Source: Archaeoglobus sp. (lineage in GTDB: Archaea > Halobacteriota > Archaeoglobi > Archaeoglobales > Archaeoglobaceae). Taken from it: a stretch of 36,360 nucleotides of DNA. The DNA is taken from NCBI GenBank assembly GCA_003978865.1, contig QNXS01000036.1:1-36360 (forward strand), read 5' to 3'. Positions within the stretch are counted from its first letter, which is position 1. Every line of letters starts with the position of its first letter. The position numbers were made by a program, and so were the translations under genes. The notes below the pieces were generated by a model. The model had not been told where the DNA came from. It searched no databases and worked only from the letters and a program-made list of their open reading frames with translations. Positions 28,757 to 36,360 of the stretch are shown here, piece after piece.

Positions 28757-29758
28757 TTATTTAAGGATTTCGTAATTTTTTATCTCCAGCCTCCTCAAAA
28801 CTTCAGAAGCCTTGATAATTTCATAAATACTAACCTTCTCCATACGTGTATGACAGATTTCAAGCTTTCCCGGACCAAAAACAGCAACATCCCATCCCGC
28901 ATTATTCAGATTTACAGCATCAGTCCATGATGGCATGCAAGCTCTTTCTAACTTTATTCCTGCGGTAATTACAGCATTCTCAAGAATCTTAGCCACCTTA
29001 TGAGAAACAAACGGATTTGAAACTTCCAAAATCCTTGCTTTTCCATATTTCTCTAAGGTTTCAAGGAGTTCAAGTAGAGGTAATGGTTTTTCTGGTAGCA
29101 AGTACTCAGCTTTCAGGTAGCAGGAGTTAGGTATGGCGTAAATGTTTTCTGGAGCTGATTTAGCCTGCAGCAGATTTAGAAATGCTCCATTTTTTTCTCC
29201 AATTTTTCTGAGTTCTTCAATTAAATCCAATGCTTTTTCTATAGCATTCTCACCTGCCCAAGGAGTTGAGCCGTGAGCTTGTTTTCCTTCAATTTCAATT
29301 GAGAACTCAACTACTCCCCAGTGCTTGGAACAAATTTTTAGTTCTGTTGGTTCCATCACAACAGCCATACTTGGAGGTTTGCCCTCAACAAATTTTTTAG
29401 AGCCAAAACCTGATTCCTCCTCATCAACAAAGAGAGCACAGTTGAAATTTTTTCTTCCACTCTCCAACGCCAAAAGTATTGCAGCTATGCTTGCCTTATC
29501 GTCAGCTACTCCAGTCCCATAACAGAATTCACCATCAAAACTGAAGTTTACCTGTTTTTCCACAGTATCCATGTGAGCTGTTACCCAAATATCAGCTCCA
29601 AAATCAAGAACAACGTTCCCGACACTGTCAACTTTCGGAGAGTAGTTTAGATTTTTAAGATAGGACACTATGTACTCAGACAGTTCCTCTTCATATCCAG
29701 AAGGAGACGGAATTTTCACAAGTTCCTTCAAAAGCTCCAATGCTTTTGATGCCAGCAT
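28757..29758 (-). CDS. M20-family metallo-deacylase, LysK/DapE-like
   Basis: The 333-residue enzyme is of the zinc aminoacylase/carboxypeptidase family. Metal and catalytic residues are in TAHMDTV (His62, Asp64), GTGVADDKAS (Asp86) and VDEEESG (Glu113-115). KHWGVVEFSIEIEGKQAHGS is the lid-domain start with the substrate-binding His. The short, compact form resembles archaeal LysK ([LysW]-lysine/ornithine hydrolase) in lysine or arginine synthesis, but acetylornithine or succinyl-DAP deacylase activity cannot be excluded, and no other pathway gene is adjacent. It lies upstream of the PhoU/TrkA-C gene and divergent from the GNAT gene (36 bases between starts). Confidence 0.85.
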   Translation of the reverse strand: MLASKALELLKELVKIPSPSGYEEELSEYIVSYLKNLNYSPKVDSVGNVVLDFGADIWVTAHMDTVEKQVNFSFDGEFCYGTGVADDKASIAAILLALESGRKNFNCALFVDEEESGFGSKKFVEGKPPSMAVVMEPTELKICSKHWGVVEFSIEIEGKQAHGSTPWAGENAIEKALDLIEELRKIGEKNGAFLNLLQAKSAPENIYAIPNSCYLKAEYLLPEKPLPLLELLETLEKYGKARILEVSNPFVSHKVAKILENAVITAGIKLERACMPSWTDAVNLNNAGWDVAVFGPGKLEICHTRMEKVSIYEIIKASEVLRRLEIKNYEILK

Positions 29759-29794
29759 TGTAATTTTTTAAACCATTAGGTATTAAAAGCTGCT

Positions 29795-30352
29795 GTGCTT
29801 AGAATACACATTAGAAATGCCACACCAGAGGATTGTGATGAATTTGTGGAATGTTATATAAAAGCATATAGAGGAATGGAAATTTACGCATACAAGTCAA
29901 AGAGAGAAATAAAACGCTACTTTCGCTGGCTTATAAAAAGAGACAGGCAGGGTGTTTTTTCAGCAGACATTTTAATTAATAATATTGAAAATAATATTGA
30001 AAATATTAAAAATACTAATAATATTAAAAATTACTTTGATAAAAATCACTTTGATCAGATTTATTTGAAAAACGCTGGCTTTCTTGCCTGCGACTCTGAA
30101 TGGTTTAGCAGGTATGAAGAAAAAATTGTTTGTGAAATTCACGAAATATTCGTCAATCCGGAATGGAGAGGTATCGGTATTGGCAGTACGCTCATGAACA
30201 AAACTATTGAGTACGCCTCAGAAAAAAAACGGGATATACTGGAGCTGTGGGTCGGAGAGAAAAACTACAGAGCAATAGCGTTTTATCAAAAATTTGGTTT
30301 TGAAGTGAAGGATAGAGCAAACCACTGGTTAAGAATGACCAAATTTATTTAG
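29795..30352 (+). CDS. GNAT-family N-acetyltransferase with low-complexity insertion
   Basis: The 185-residue protein has the GNAT fold: IRNATPEDCDEFVECYIKAY at the start, FVNPEWRGIGIGSTLM (acetyl-CoA loop R/Q-x-x-G-x-G/A near 135-143), and NYRAIAFYQKFGFE at the end, close to the RimI type. Between GVFSAD (53-58) and GFLACD (95-100), where normal members have a short beta-turn, about 36 residues rich in Asn, Ile, Lys and Glu are inserted (NNIENNIENIKNTNNIKN and on). The coding DNA there is very AT-rich and repetitive. Start is a GTG at 29795 without ribosome-binding site; a TTTTTTAAA element about 28 bases upstream suggests a leaderless mRNA. The substrate is unknown. Confidence 0.88.
   Translation: MLRIHIRNATPEDCDEFVECYIKAYRGMEIYAYKSKREIKRYFRWLIKRDRQGVFSADILINNIENNIENIKNTNNIKNYFDKNHFDQIYLKNAGFLACDSEWFSRYEEKIVCEIHEIFVNPEWRGIGIGSTLMNKTIEYASEKKRDILELWVGEKNYRAIAFYQKFGFEVKDRANHWLRMTKFI
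29969..30036 (+). repeat. AT-rich imperfect tandem repeat inside the GNAT gene
   Basis: The stretch is built from near copies of AATAATATTGAA and AATATTAAAAAT, almost free of G and C. It encodes the Asn/Ile/Glu part of the insertion and probably arose by slippage without breaking the frame. Confidence 0.6.
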
Positions 30353-30379
30353 TCAAATACTTCCAATTGTTAAAAAAAA

Positions 30380-31054
30380 TTAAGCTGCTGTCTCTGCCTT
30401 CTCTTTCTCAGCAGCTTTGGCAACTTCCTCTTTCTGAGCCATCTTTGATTTGATCTTCTTCAATCTGATTATATTTTCCCTGTCCTGTTCTTCAAGCTTA
30501 AAGGTTATATATTTAGCAGCTTCTTTCATGCTCGGTATAACCCTATATTCCAGAGCATTAACTCTCCTCTTTGTTCTCTCAATCTCCTCTATCAACCTCT
30601 TTACTGTTGTTTCGATTTCAGCAACTTCAAGTATTGCATCAACAAGCTCTTCGTAAGCAGCAACAGCTTCATCTATCCTTGCTGTTGTGGCAATAACACC
30701 GTATTCTCTCTCTGTAACTTTTCTTCTGATTTTCTCCCTCTTCACTACCGGAACAACAACACCCATTATGTTTTTCTTCTTTATAGTAAAAGTTGGTTCG
30801 CACTGACATGATATAGCAACAGACTTTACCGCAAGAACACCATCGACAGCTTTTGCAAGAGTTATTTTCTCATTAGCCTTGCTATACTTTTCAACCATTC
30901 CTCCAATTACTTCCTTAGCCTCTTCGAGTATTTCTCTGAATTCCATTATTAACCCATCTCTTTTCATCTTAAGCAGTGCATGACCTCTTGTAGCCATCTT
31001 TATTCTCCTCTTGAGTTTTATCAACTCCATTCTCGTTGGTTTTATTTCAGCCAT
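30380..31054 (-). CDS. atpD: A-type ATP synthase subunit D
   Basis: The 224-residue central-stalk subunit is recognised by its start IKPTRMELIKLKRRIKMATR and the long antiparallel helices at both ends, with RRVNALEYRVIPSMK near residue 175. It forms the rotor shaft turning inside the A3B3 head. The C-terminal tail is charged and Ala/Glu/Lys-rich (VAKAAEKEKAETAA). It is the last gene of the operon within the window, 54 bases after atpB. Convergent GNAT gene ends 27 bases beyond its stop. Confidence 0.97.
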   Translation of the reverse strand: MAEIKPTRMELIKLKRRIKMATRGHALLKMKRDGLIMEFREILEEAKEVIGGMVEKYSKANEKITLAKAVDGVLAVKSVAISCQCEPTFTIKKKNIMGVVVPVVKREKIRRKVTEREYGVIATTARIDEAVAAYEELVDAILEVAEIETTVKRLIEEIERTKRRVNALEYRVIPSMKEAAKYITFKLEEQDRENIIRLKKIKSKMAQKEEVAKAAEKEKAETAA

Positions 31055-31108
31055 TGCTATCCCTCATTATTATTTTTTATATTTTTTATTTTATTATATT
31101 AAAAAAAG

Positions 31109-32521
31109 TCAGGCTGCAGCTTCAGCAGCCTCAACTTTCGTTTCACCCTTCTTCTTGTAAGCAGGATGATACTTCTCAATGTACTTCTTCTCGATCTTTG
31201 TCAGCTCACTTTCAGGTAGCATGGCTAAGAGCTCCCATCCAAGATCAAGTGTGTATTCGATATCTCTGTCTTCATACTTGCCCTGCTGAACAAATCTCTT
31301 CTCGAATTCATCGGCAAATCTTAGGAATTTTCTATCTCTTTCAGATAGAGCCTCTTCACCGACTATGGCAACAAGACCTCTTAGGTCAACACCTTCTGCG
31401 TAAGCCGCATACATCTGGTCGTTCCACTGGACATGGTCATCTCTTGTCATTCCCTCACCAATACCTTCCTTCATAAGTCTGCTTAGGGATGGTAAAACAT
31501 CTATTGGCGGGTAAATTCCCTTTGCATGCAGTTCTCTACTAAGGACAATCTGCCCCTCTGTTATATATCCTGTAAGATCAGGTATTGGATGTGTTATATC
31601 GTCTCCGGGCATTGTTAGAATCGGGAACTGGGTAATTGTACCCTTTCTACCTCTAATTCTTCCAGCTCTTTCGTATATCGTTGCAAGATCAGTATACATA
31701 TAGCCCGGATAACCTCTTCTACCGGGGACTTCTTCTCTTGCAGCCGACATCTCTCTCAGAGCTTCACAGTAGTTGGTCATGTCTGTCAGTATAACTAAGA
31801 CGTGCAAGTCGTACTCGTAAGCAAGGAATTCAGCAGCAGTAAGAGCCATTCTTGGAGTGAGAATCCTTTCTATAGCCGGATCATCAGCTAAGTTCAGGAA
31901 AACTACGGCTCTCTCAAGAGCTCCTGTTCTCTCAAAGTCCTTCATAAACTGGTAAGCTTCCTCATGCGTGATACCCATAGCAGCAAATATAACTGCAAAC
32001 TCTTCACCCCCACCTCTGACCTTAGCCTGTCTCGCTATCTGCAATGCAATGTCATTGTGAGGTAATCCAGAACCGCTGAATATAGGCAGTTTCTGACCTC
32101 TAACAAGTGTGTTCATACCATCTATAGCAGAAATACCTGTCTGTATAAATTCTCTCGGATACTGCCTAGCATAGGGGTTTATGGCAGCACCTATTATTTC
32201 TCTTCTCTCTTCTGGAACTATTTTCGGACCACCATCTATTGGGTCTCCGCTACCAGAAAGAACCCTTCCAAGCATATCCTTTGAACAAGGTAGCCTGACT
32301 ATATCTCCTGTAAACCTCACAGTAGATGAGGAATCTATACCTCTCGTACCCTCAAAGACCTGAACTACAACAACTTCCTTTGATGTATCAAGAACCTGTC
32401 CTCTCTTAACACTCCCATCCGGCAAGGTAATCGTAACAAGCTCACCAAAACCCACAGGCTCTGTCTTCTCAACAAATATCAGGGGTCCAGCAATCTTGTT
32501 TATCGTCTTATACTCCTTCAT
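31109..32521 (-). CDS. atpB: A-type ATP synthase subunit B (non-catalytic)
   Basis: The protein has about 470 residues and is the nucleotide-binding but non-catalytic partner of subunit A. KTINKIAGPLIFVEK at the start and GSGDPIDGGPKIVPEERREI are typical. The P-loop position reads FSGSGLPHND, lacking the Walker A Lys, as expected for subunit B. ATG at 32521 follows GGTGGT and fits the family start better than two in-frame GTG codons at 32530 and 32527. It lies 51 bases after atpA. The C-terminus ends in an Ala/Glu-rich tail like atpD. Confidence 0.97.
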   Translation of the reverse strand: MKEYKTINKIAGPLIFVEKTEPVGFGELVTITLPDGSVKRGQVLDTSKEVVVVQVFEGTRGIDSSSTVRFTGDIVRLPCSKDMLGRVLSGSGDPIDGGPKIVPEERREIIGAAINPYARQYPREFIQTGISAIDGMNTLVRGQKLPIFSGSGLPHNDIALQIARQAKVRGGGEEFAVIFAAMGITHEEAYQFMKDFERTGALERAVVFLNLADDPAIERILTPRMALTAAEFLAYEYDLHVLVILTDMTNYCEALREMSAAREEVPGRRGYPGYMYTDLATIYERAGRIRGRKGTITQFPILTMPGDDITHPIPDLTGYITEGQIVLSRELHAKGIYPPIDVLPSLSRLMKEGIGEGMTRDDHVQWNDQMYAAYAEGVDLRGLVAIVGEEALSERDRKFLRFADEFEKRFVQQGKYEDRDIEYTLDLGWELLAMLPESELTKIEKKYIEKYHPAYKKKGETKVEAAEAAA

Positions 32522-32571
32522 CTCCACCACCTTTTTTACAAACTAAAAATAAACCAATAAATAAATCAAAT

Positions 32572-34317
32572 TTACTCACCCAGCAGAGCGGACTTTATCT
32601 TGTTCATAGCTTCCTCCATAGCTGCTTTGTAGTTTTCTTCGAATTTCGCTCTTGCAAACTCTTCTTTGCCCGGAACTTCGAGTATCTCATCAATAAGCTT
32701 GCCCTGATCAAGTGCCTTGTAGAACCAGTCGTTTAGTGTCTTTATTGCCTTTAATAAATCATACTGCTTCTGTGGTGAACAGTATGAATCGACTGGATGG
32801 TATGCATACTGCTGAAGGAAGACTTCTCTGATTAGTCTTGCAACTTCAAGCAAAACTCTCTGAGATTCGGGCAGAGCATCACTGCCAACGAGCTGAACTA
32901 TTTCCTGAAGGTTTGCTTCTTCTTGTAGAACTTCCATAGCCCACCTTCTCAACTCACCCCAATCAGGAGCTACGTTCTGTTCATACCACTCTTTAAGTGT
33001 GTCAACGTACAGGCTGTAGCTCTGAAGCCAGTTTATAGCAGGGAAGTGTCTCCTTGCAGCAAGTTTTGCATCAAGAGCCCAGAAAACTTTTACTATTCTA
33101 AGCGTGTTCTGAGTTACCGGTTCACTAAAGTCCCCACCGGGCGGTGAAACTGCTCCTACAACTGTAACACTTCCAACTTCTCCACAGAGTGTCTTGACTC
33201 TTCCAGCTCTTTCATAGAATTCTGCAATTCTCGATGCCAGATATGCCGGATATCCTTCCTCACCCGGCATCTCCTCAAGTCTTCCTGAGATTTCCCTCAT
33301 TGCCTCTGCCCATCTGCTTGTTGAATCAGCCATAATGCTGACGTCATAACCCATATCCCTGAAGTACTCTGCAATCGTAATTCCAGTGTAAACCGAAGCT
33401 TCTCTTGCAGCAACAGGCATGTTAGAAGTATTTGCTATTAAAACTGTTCTTTCCATTAGCGGCTTTCCACTTCTTGGATCTATAAGCTCAGGGAATTCTT
33501 CAAGAACTTCAGTCATCTCGTTTCCTCTTTCACCGCATCCAATGTAAACAACTATTCTAGCATCACTCCACTTAGCAAGCTGGTGCTGTGTAACAGTTTT
33601 ACCTGAACCAAATGGTCCGGGAATCGCAGCAGTACCTCCCTTTGCAACTGGGAACATCGTATCCAATATTCTCTGACCGGTTATGAGGGGTATTACTGGA
33701 GGTAACTTTTCCTGATACGGCCTTGCTTCTCTAACTGGCCACTTGTGGTACATCTTTAGTTCCGTTCCATCATCAAGAACGGCAATTGTATCCTCAACTG
33801 TAAAACTTCCATCGTAAATTTCTGTTATTGTTCTCTCTCCAAGTTTTGGAGGTGCAAGAATTTTGTGTTCCACAAGCTCGGATTCCTGCACAATTCCTAT
33901 TATATCTCCACCTTTTATCTTATCACCTTTCTTAACTATTGGCTTAAAATCCCACTTCTGGTTTCTGTCCAGTCCGGGAACGTGAATGCCTCTGCTTATG
34001 AAGTCTCCACTTGCCTCTTTTAGGGCTGGGAGAGGTCTCTGAACACCATCGTAGAATGACTTTATAAGTCCCGGTCCAAGTTCGACGCTGAGTGGCATTC
34101 CAGTATTTTCAACCCTATCTCCGGGTTTTATACCAGAAGTGTCCTCGTAAACTTGTACGAGTGTCTTGTTGCCGACTATACCCACAACTTCGCCCATTAG
34201 CCCCTCTTCTCCAACATAGCAGACATCATACATCCTCGGTGATATTCCTTCTGCCACTACAAGAGGTCCCGAAACCCTATAAACTTCACCAACTTTACCT
34301 GCAGTTTTCACTTCCAT
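32572..34317 (-). CDS. atpA: A-type ATP synthase subunit A (catalytic)
   Basis: The 581-residue catalytic subunit of the head. The P-loop is GPFGSGKTVTQHQLAKW, with GCGERGNEMTEVLEEFPEL following, and SRWAEAMREISGRLEEMPGE for the catalytic region. The characteristic ~90-residue non-homologous region of A subunits is present before the P-loop (VQRPLPALKEASGDFISRGI). No intein interrupts the P-loop, although this gene is a common intein site. The ATG at 34317 overlaps the end of atpF by ten bases, so translation is coupled. Confidence 0.98.
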   Translation of the reverse strand: MEVKTAGKVGEVYRVSGPLVVAEGISPRMYDVCYVGEEGLMGEVVGIVGNKTLVQVYEDTSGIKPGDRVENTGMPLSVELGPGLIKSFYDGVQRPLPALKEASGDFISRGIHVPGLDRNQKWDFKPIVKKGDKIKGGDIIGIVQESELVEHKILAPPKLGERTITEIYDGSFTVEDTIAVLDDGTELKMYHKWPVREARPYQEKLPPVIPLITGQRILDTMFPVAKGGTAAIPGPFGSGKTVTQHQLAKWSDARIVVYIGCGERGNEMTEVLEEFPELIDPRSGKPLMERTVLIANTSNMPVAAREASVYTGITIAEYFRDMGYDVSIMADSTSRWAEAMREISGRLEEMPGEEGYPAYLASRIAEFYERAGRVKTLCGEVGSVTVVGAVSPPGGDFSEPVTQNTLRIVKVFWALDAKLAARRHFPAINWLQSYSLYVDTLKEWYEQNVAPDWGELRRWAMEVLQEEANLQEIVQLVGSDALPESQRVLLEVARLIREVFLQQYAYHPVDSYCSPQKQYDLLKAIKTLNDWFYKALDQGKLIDEILEVPGKEEFARAKFEENYKAAMEEAMNKIKSALLGE

Positions 34318-34607
34318 AGGTCAACACCTATTGCCCTTCTTATTTTCTCCCTCAATTCCTCTACACCTGCTTCTCCGCCCACCTTAACAAAGGTGGGTTC
34401 TAAACTTTCTTCAACTCTAATTTTAACATGTATTGGCAAATTCTTATAAAAATCATACTTTATTACAACTATACCCTTCTTCCCGAGCAAGCCCTCAACT
34501 ATTTCAGGTAGCTTTTCCTCATCCTCAACGTCTATAACATCCCGTATTCCGACAAGTCTGAACCCTATATTGAAATCCGGATCTCCAACAACTACTAAAT
34601 GACTCAT
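34308..34607 (-). CDS. atpF: A-type ATP synthase subunit F
   Basis: The 99-residue protein has the CheY-like fold of subunit F: HLVVVGDPDFNIGFRLVGIR at the start and KKGIVVIKYDFYKNLP in the middle. It sits on the central stalk with D and regulates the engine. The start overlaps the stop codon of atpC (ATGA) and its end overlaps the start of atpA. Confidence 0.95.
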   Translation of the reverse strand: MSHLVVVGDPDFNIGFRLVGIRDVIDVEDEEKLPEIVEGLLGKKGIVVIKYDFYKNLPIHVKIRVEESLEPTFVKVGGEAGVEELREKIRRAIGVDLWK

Positions 34608-35620
34608 ACCATCACCAGCTGTTCTTCTATTGCTTCATTTGGCAGATTTTCCCATTTACCCCATCCAATAACCCTCAAGTTGTCAACTTCTATTTTCTTT
34701 AGACACATATAGTGCAGCACTGGCAGTATTGAGAGTGGGTAATAATCGGCTTTCCTTGCAACTTCCTCCATCCATACACTGTCAAGTTTGATCTCAACTT
34801 TTGAAAAGCTGTCTTCAATTTCTATTTCCTTCCAGAACCAGTACCCCTCCATAGCTTTGAGCAGTTCATCGAGCGGCATGGATGCAAGTTTTCTGGCCTC
34901 ATCCAAGTTAAGCTGGTAACCACCGGGAATTATTTTCTCCGCAATTGTATCGGGAGGTACGTCATCAATCTTTAATCTGAGTATTGTTTTTATGTTCTTT
35001 ATATCTATTTCCTTCTTTATAAAGTCCACAAACAGCTTCAGCGGTTGATCGGATGGTCTCATGCTAATTATACGGGAATAGTAGATCTTGTAGAGTTCAT
35101 CCTCTATTTGTCCTATTGGTTCCTGCCCAACTTTTGAGAGTACTTCATAGTAAGGTGTCCTATCAAAGGCTTTCACGATCTCATCAACCTCTTTGGCTGT
35201 AAGAGCTTTGTAGAAGTCGTAGCTGAACTCACCTACGGGCACAAGTGTTTCTTCAATTTCCTCAGGTGATACATTTGCAAGTTTACCCCTGAGTATGTTT
35301 ATTATATTCCAGATGTCCCACCTCTTCAGGTATTCAAAAACAAGTTCCTTTGCAGCACCAAAAGAGACATCAAGGATTCTCTTATATTTTCTGAAGAGAT
35401 GCAAAGAGAGTGCATAGTCGATGAGCCTTGGCCCAGAGTACTTGTAAGATAGCTCGTCGATTTCTTTCTTGTATTCTGATTCCTCAAGATACCTAACGAT
35501 TTCATTAAAATCCATATTGAGGAGTTTTCGGAATTCCTCTTTTGGTATCAGGCTTCTCTTCATCACCTTTACTCTTGCAACTATGTACGCCCACTGGGAC
35601 TTCTTACCGAGTGTCAGCAT
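34604..35620 (-). CDS. atpC: A-type ATP synthase subunit C
   Basis: The 338-residue subunit C is made of three similar helical bundles; the WAYIVARVKVMKRSLIPKEE start and repeated I-x-x-I-L-R-x-K motifs (NIINILRGKLANV, NIKTILRLKIDDV) mark the family. It links the central stalk to the membrane ring. It lies six bases after atpE and overlaps atpF by four. Confidence 0.95.
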   Translation of the reverse strand: MLTLGKKSQWAYIVARVKVMKRSLIPKEEFRKLLNMDFNEIVRYLEESEYKKEIDELSYKYSGPRLIDYALSLHLFRKYKRILDVSFGAAKELVFEYLKRWDIWNIINILRGKLANVSPEEIEETLVPVGEFSYDFYKALTAKEVDEIVKAFDRTPYYEVLSKVGQEPIGQIEDELYKIYYSRIISMRPSDQPLKLFVDFIKKEIDIKNIKTILRLKIDDVPPDTIAEKIIPGGYQLNLDEARKLASMPLDELLKAMEGYWFWKEIEIEDSFSKVEIKLDSVWMEEVARKADYYPLSILPVLHYMCLKKIEVDNLRVIGWGKWENLPNEAIEEQLVMV

Positions 35621-35626
35621 GGCTGA

Positions 35627-36193
35627 TCACTCCCCGAATAGTATTTTTGAGACTTCGCTCATCTTGTTCTCGTAAACCTGAGCGAGGAGGTCATCAAATG
35701 TCAGGTTTATCCTCACCTCCCCATCTGTACTCTCAAGAATTACTCCACCAAGACAGTCTATGTTGCCTCCATATCTGTAACCTTTTTTACCCGAAATTAC
35801 CTCTCTAACTGCATTTTCGTCATCTTTGTTGGAGTAAACTACAGCTTCCTCAAGTTCACAGCTATCTATTAGCTTGCTAAGCAATCTCTTCTTTTCTTCT
35901 GGATCCATTTTCTTTATTCTGTCTTCCACAAGTTTAAAAACTTCTTCAAGTACTTCTTTCCTCTTATTAAGGAGTAATCTTTTCATTTCCAAATTTACGC
36001 TTGAAATCTCCTGCCTTCTGTATCTCTCCGCTTCCTTCTCCGCATCCTCCCTTGCTTTATTGATTATCTCCTCAGCCTCAGCTTTTGCTTCAGCTATTAT
36101 CTCCTCAGCCTCAGCTTTTGCTTCATTGATTATTTGTTGAACCTGTTCTCCGCCTTTCTTCTGTATCTCCTCGATTACTACTTCAAGTGGCAT
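35627..36193 (-). CDS. atpE: A-type ATP synthase subunit E (peripheral stalk)
   Basis: The 188-residue subunit E has a long N-terminal coiled coil (about 1-75) and a globular C-terminal domain (GNIDCLGGVILESTDGEVRI) that holds the head. The coiled coil contains an 11-residue unit, EAKAEAEEIIA, twice in a row followed by a third partial unit; in DNA this is a 30-base exact repeat at 33-base spacing. Hendecad repeats suit the right-handed coiled coil of the peripheral stalk. It lies 18 bases after the proteolipid gene. Confidence 0.96.
   Translation of the reverse strand: MPLEVVIEEIQKKGGEQVQQIINEAKAEAEEIIAEAKAEAEEIINKAREDAEKEAERYRRQEISSVNLEMKRLLLNKRKEVLEEVFKLVEDRIKKMDPEEKKRLLSKLIDSCELEEAVVYSNKDDENAVREVISGKKGYRYGGNIDCLGGVILESTDGEVRINLTFDDLLAQVYENKMSEVSKILFGE
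36063..36125 (-). repeat. 33-base tandem duplication within atpE
   Basis: Positions 36063-36092 and 36096-36125 are identical over 30 bases, giving two copies of an 11-codon unit in frame. Identity at the DNA level, beyond what protein constraint needs, suggests a recent duplication. Confidence 0.8.
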
Positions 36194-36211
36194 ACCTACC
36201 GCCCCACAAGT

Positions 36212-36360
36212 TTACTTGAACGCGAACATCAGTATGAACGATATGACCAGACCGAATATGACGATTGTCTCTGGCAGAACTGTGAACAGTATACCGAGAC
36301 CGAAGAAGCCCCTGTCTTCCGCTGTAGCTCCTACTGCAGCAGCACCTATACCGCTTTCAC
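36212..36360 (-). CDS. atpK: A-type ATP synthase subunit K (proteolipid c-ring), partial
   Basis: Translating the minus strand to the TAA at 36214-36212 gives 48 codons that continue out of the window: a Gly/Ala-rich helix start, EDRGFFGLGILFTVLPETIV, then IFGLVISFILMFAFK. PET carries the conserved ion-binding Glu of the c-ring helix. The N-terminal part lies beyond the end. Residues that would mark sodium specificity are not evident in the visible helix, so the coupling ion cannot be told. Confidence 0.92.
   Translation of the reverse strand, partial: ESGIGAAAVGATAEDRGFFGLGILFTVLPETIVIFGLVISFILMFAFK

Noticed and set aside
32572..34317. Intein in atpA
   Set aside because: The protein has normal length (581 residues) and the P-loop region is uninterrupted.
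36063..36125. Repeat with CRISPR-like unit length in atpE
   Set aside because: Only two copies, 3-base spacing, and wholly inside a coding frame; it is a protein repeat.

Overview
The window looks like chromosome from a hyperthermophilic euryarchaeon of the Archaeoglobales. The reasons are: protein genes that are AT-rich beside a very GC-rich rRNA operon; a 16S-tRNA-Ala(TGC)-23S order with archaeal processing stems and no 5S; A-type ATP synthase genes, archaeal EF-1alpha next to ribosomal protein S10, and archaeal Trm5; an Sm-like protein that I recall as nearly identical to Archaeoglobus fulgidus Sm2; and a suhB-nadK pair as in A. fulgidus. The species cannot be fixed from the sequence. No mobile element, CRISPR array, intein or rRNA intron was seen.

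Layout. 1-3113 (minus): an operon of four secreted or membrane proteins that all begin with prepilin-like N-termini; the last is cut by the window edge and carries PKD-like and von Willebrand A sequence. 3183-5915 (minus): an Lhr-type helicase. 5997-7826 (plus): a secreted Lon-fold serine protease without an ATPase, ending in a PGF-CTERM-like anchor. 7827-8167: AT-rich spacer with a possible decayed frame. 8168-9828 (minus): EF-1alpha and S10. 10038-12317 (plus): an AMMECR1-family protein and a TPR protein. 12327-13355 (minus): aspartate-semialdehyde dehydrogenase. About 13440-18348 (minus): rRNA operon with promoter, leader and processing stems. 18431-21028 (minus): isopropylmalate/citramalate synthase, a nucleotidyltransferase and CutA.

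21056-23490 (plus): site-2 protease and Trm5. 23476-24408 (minus): a sugar-nucleotide epimerase. 24495-27546 (plus): Sm-like protein, a winged-helix protein with a four-cysteine tail, shikimate dehydrogenase, inositol monophosphatase/FBPase and NAD kinase. 27567-29758 (minus): a duplicated PhoU/TrkA-C protein and an M20 deacylase. 29795-30352 (plus): a GNAT acetyltransferase with a low-complexity insertion. 30380-36360 (minus): the A-type ATP synthase operon in transcription order K(partial)-E-C-F-A-B-D.

Most of the window is housekeeping: translation, energy coupling and amino-acid biosynthesis. The parts most likely to hold undescribed biology are the prepilin-like operon with its VWA protein, the anchored Lon-like protease, the winged-helix protein with a possible Fe-S tail beside Sm2, and several unexplained symmetric DNA elements in promoter regions and in the rRNA leader. 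Function names rest on motifs and recalled family features; no database search was run.
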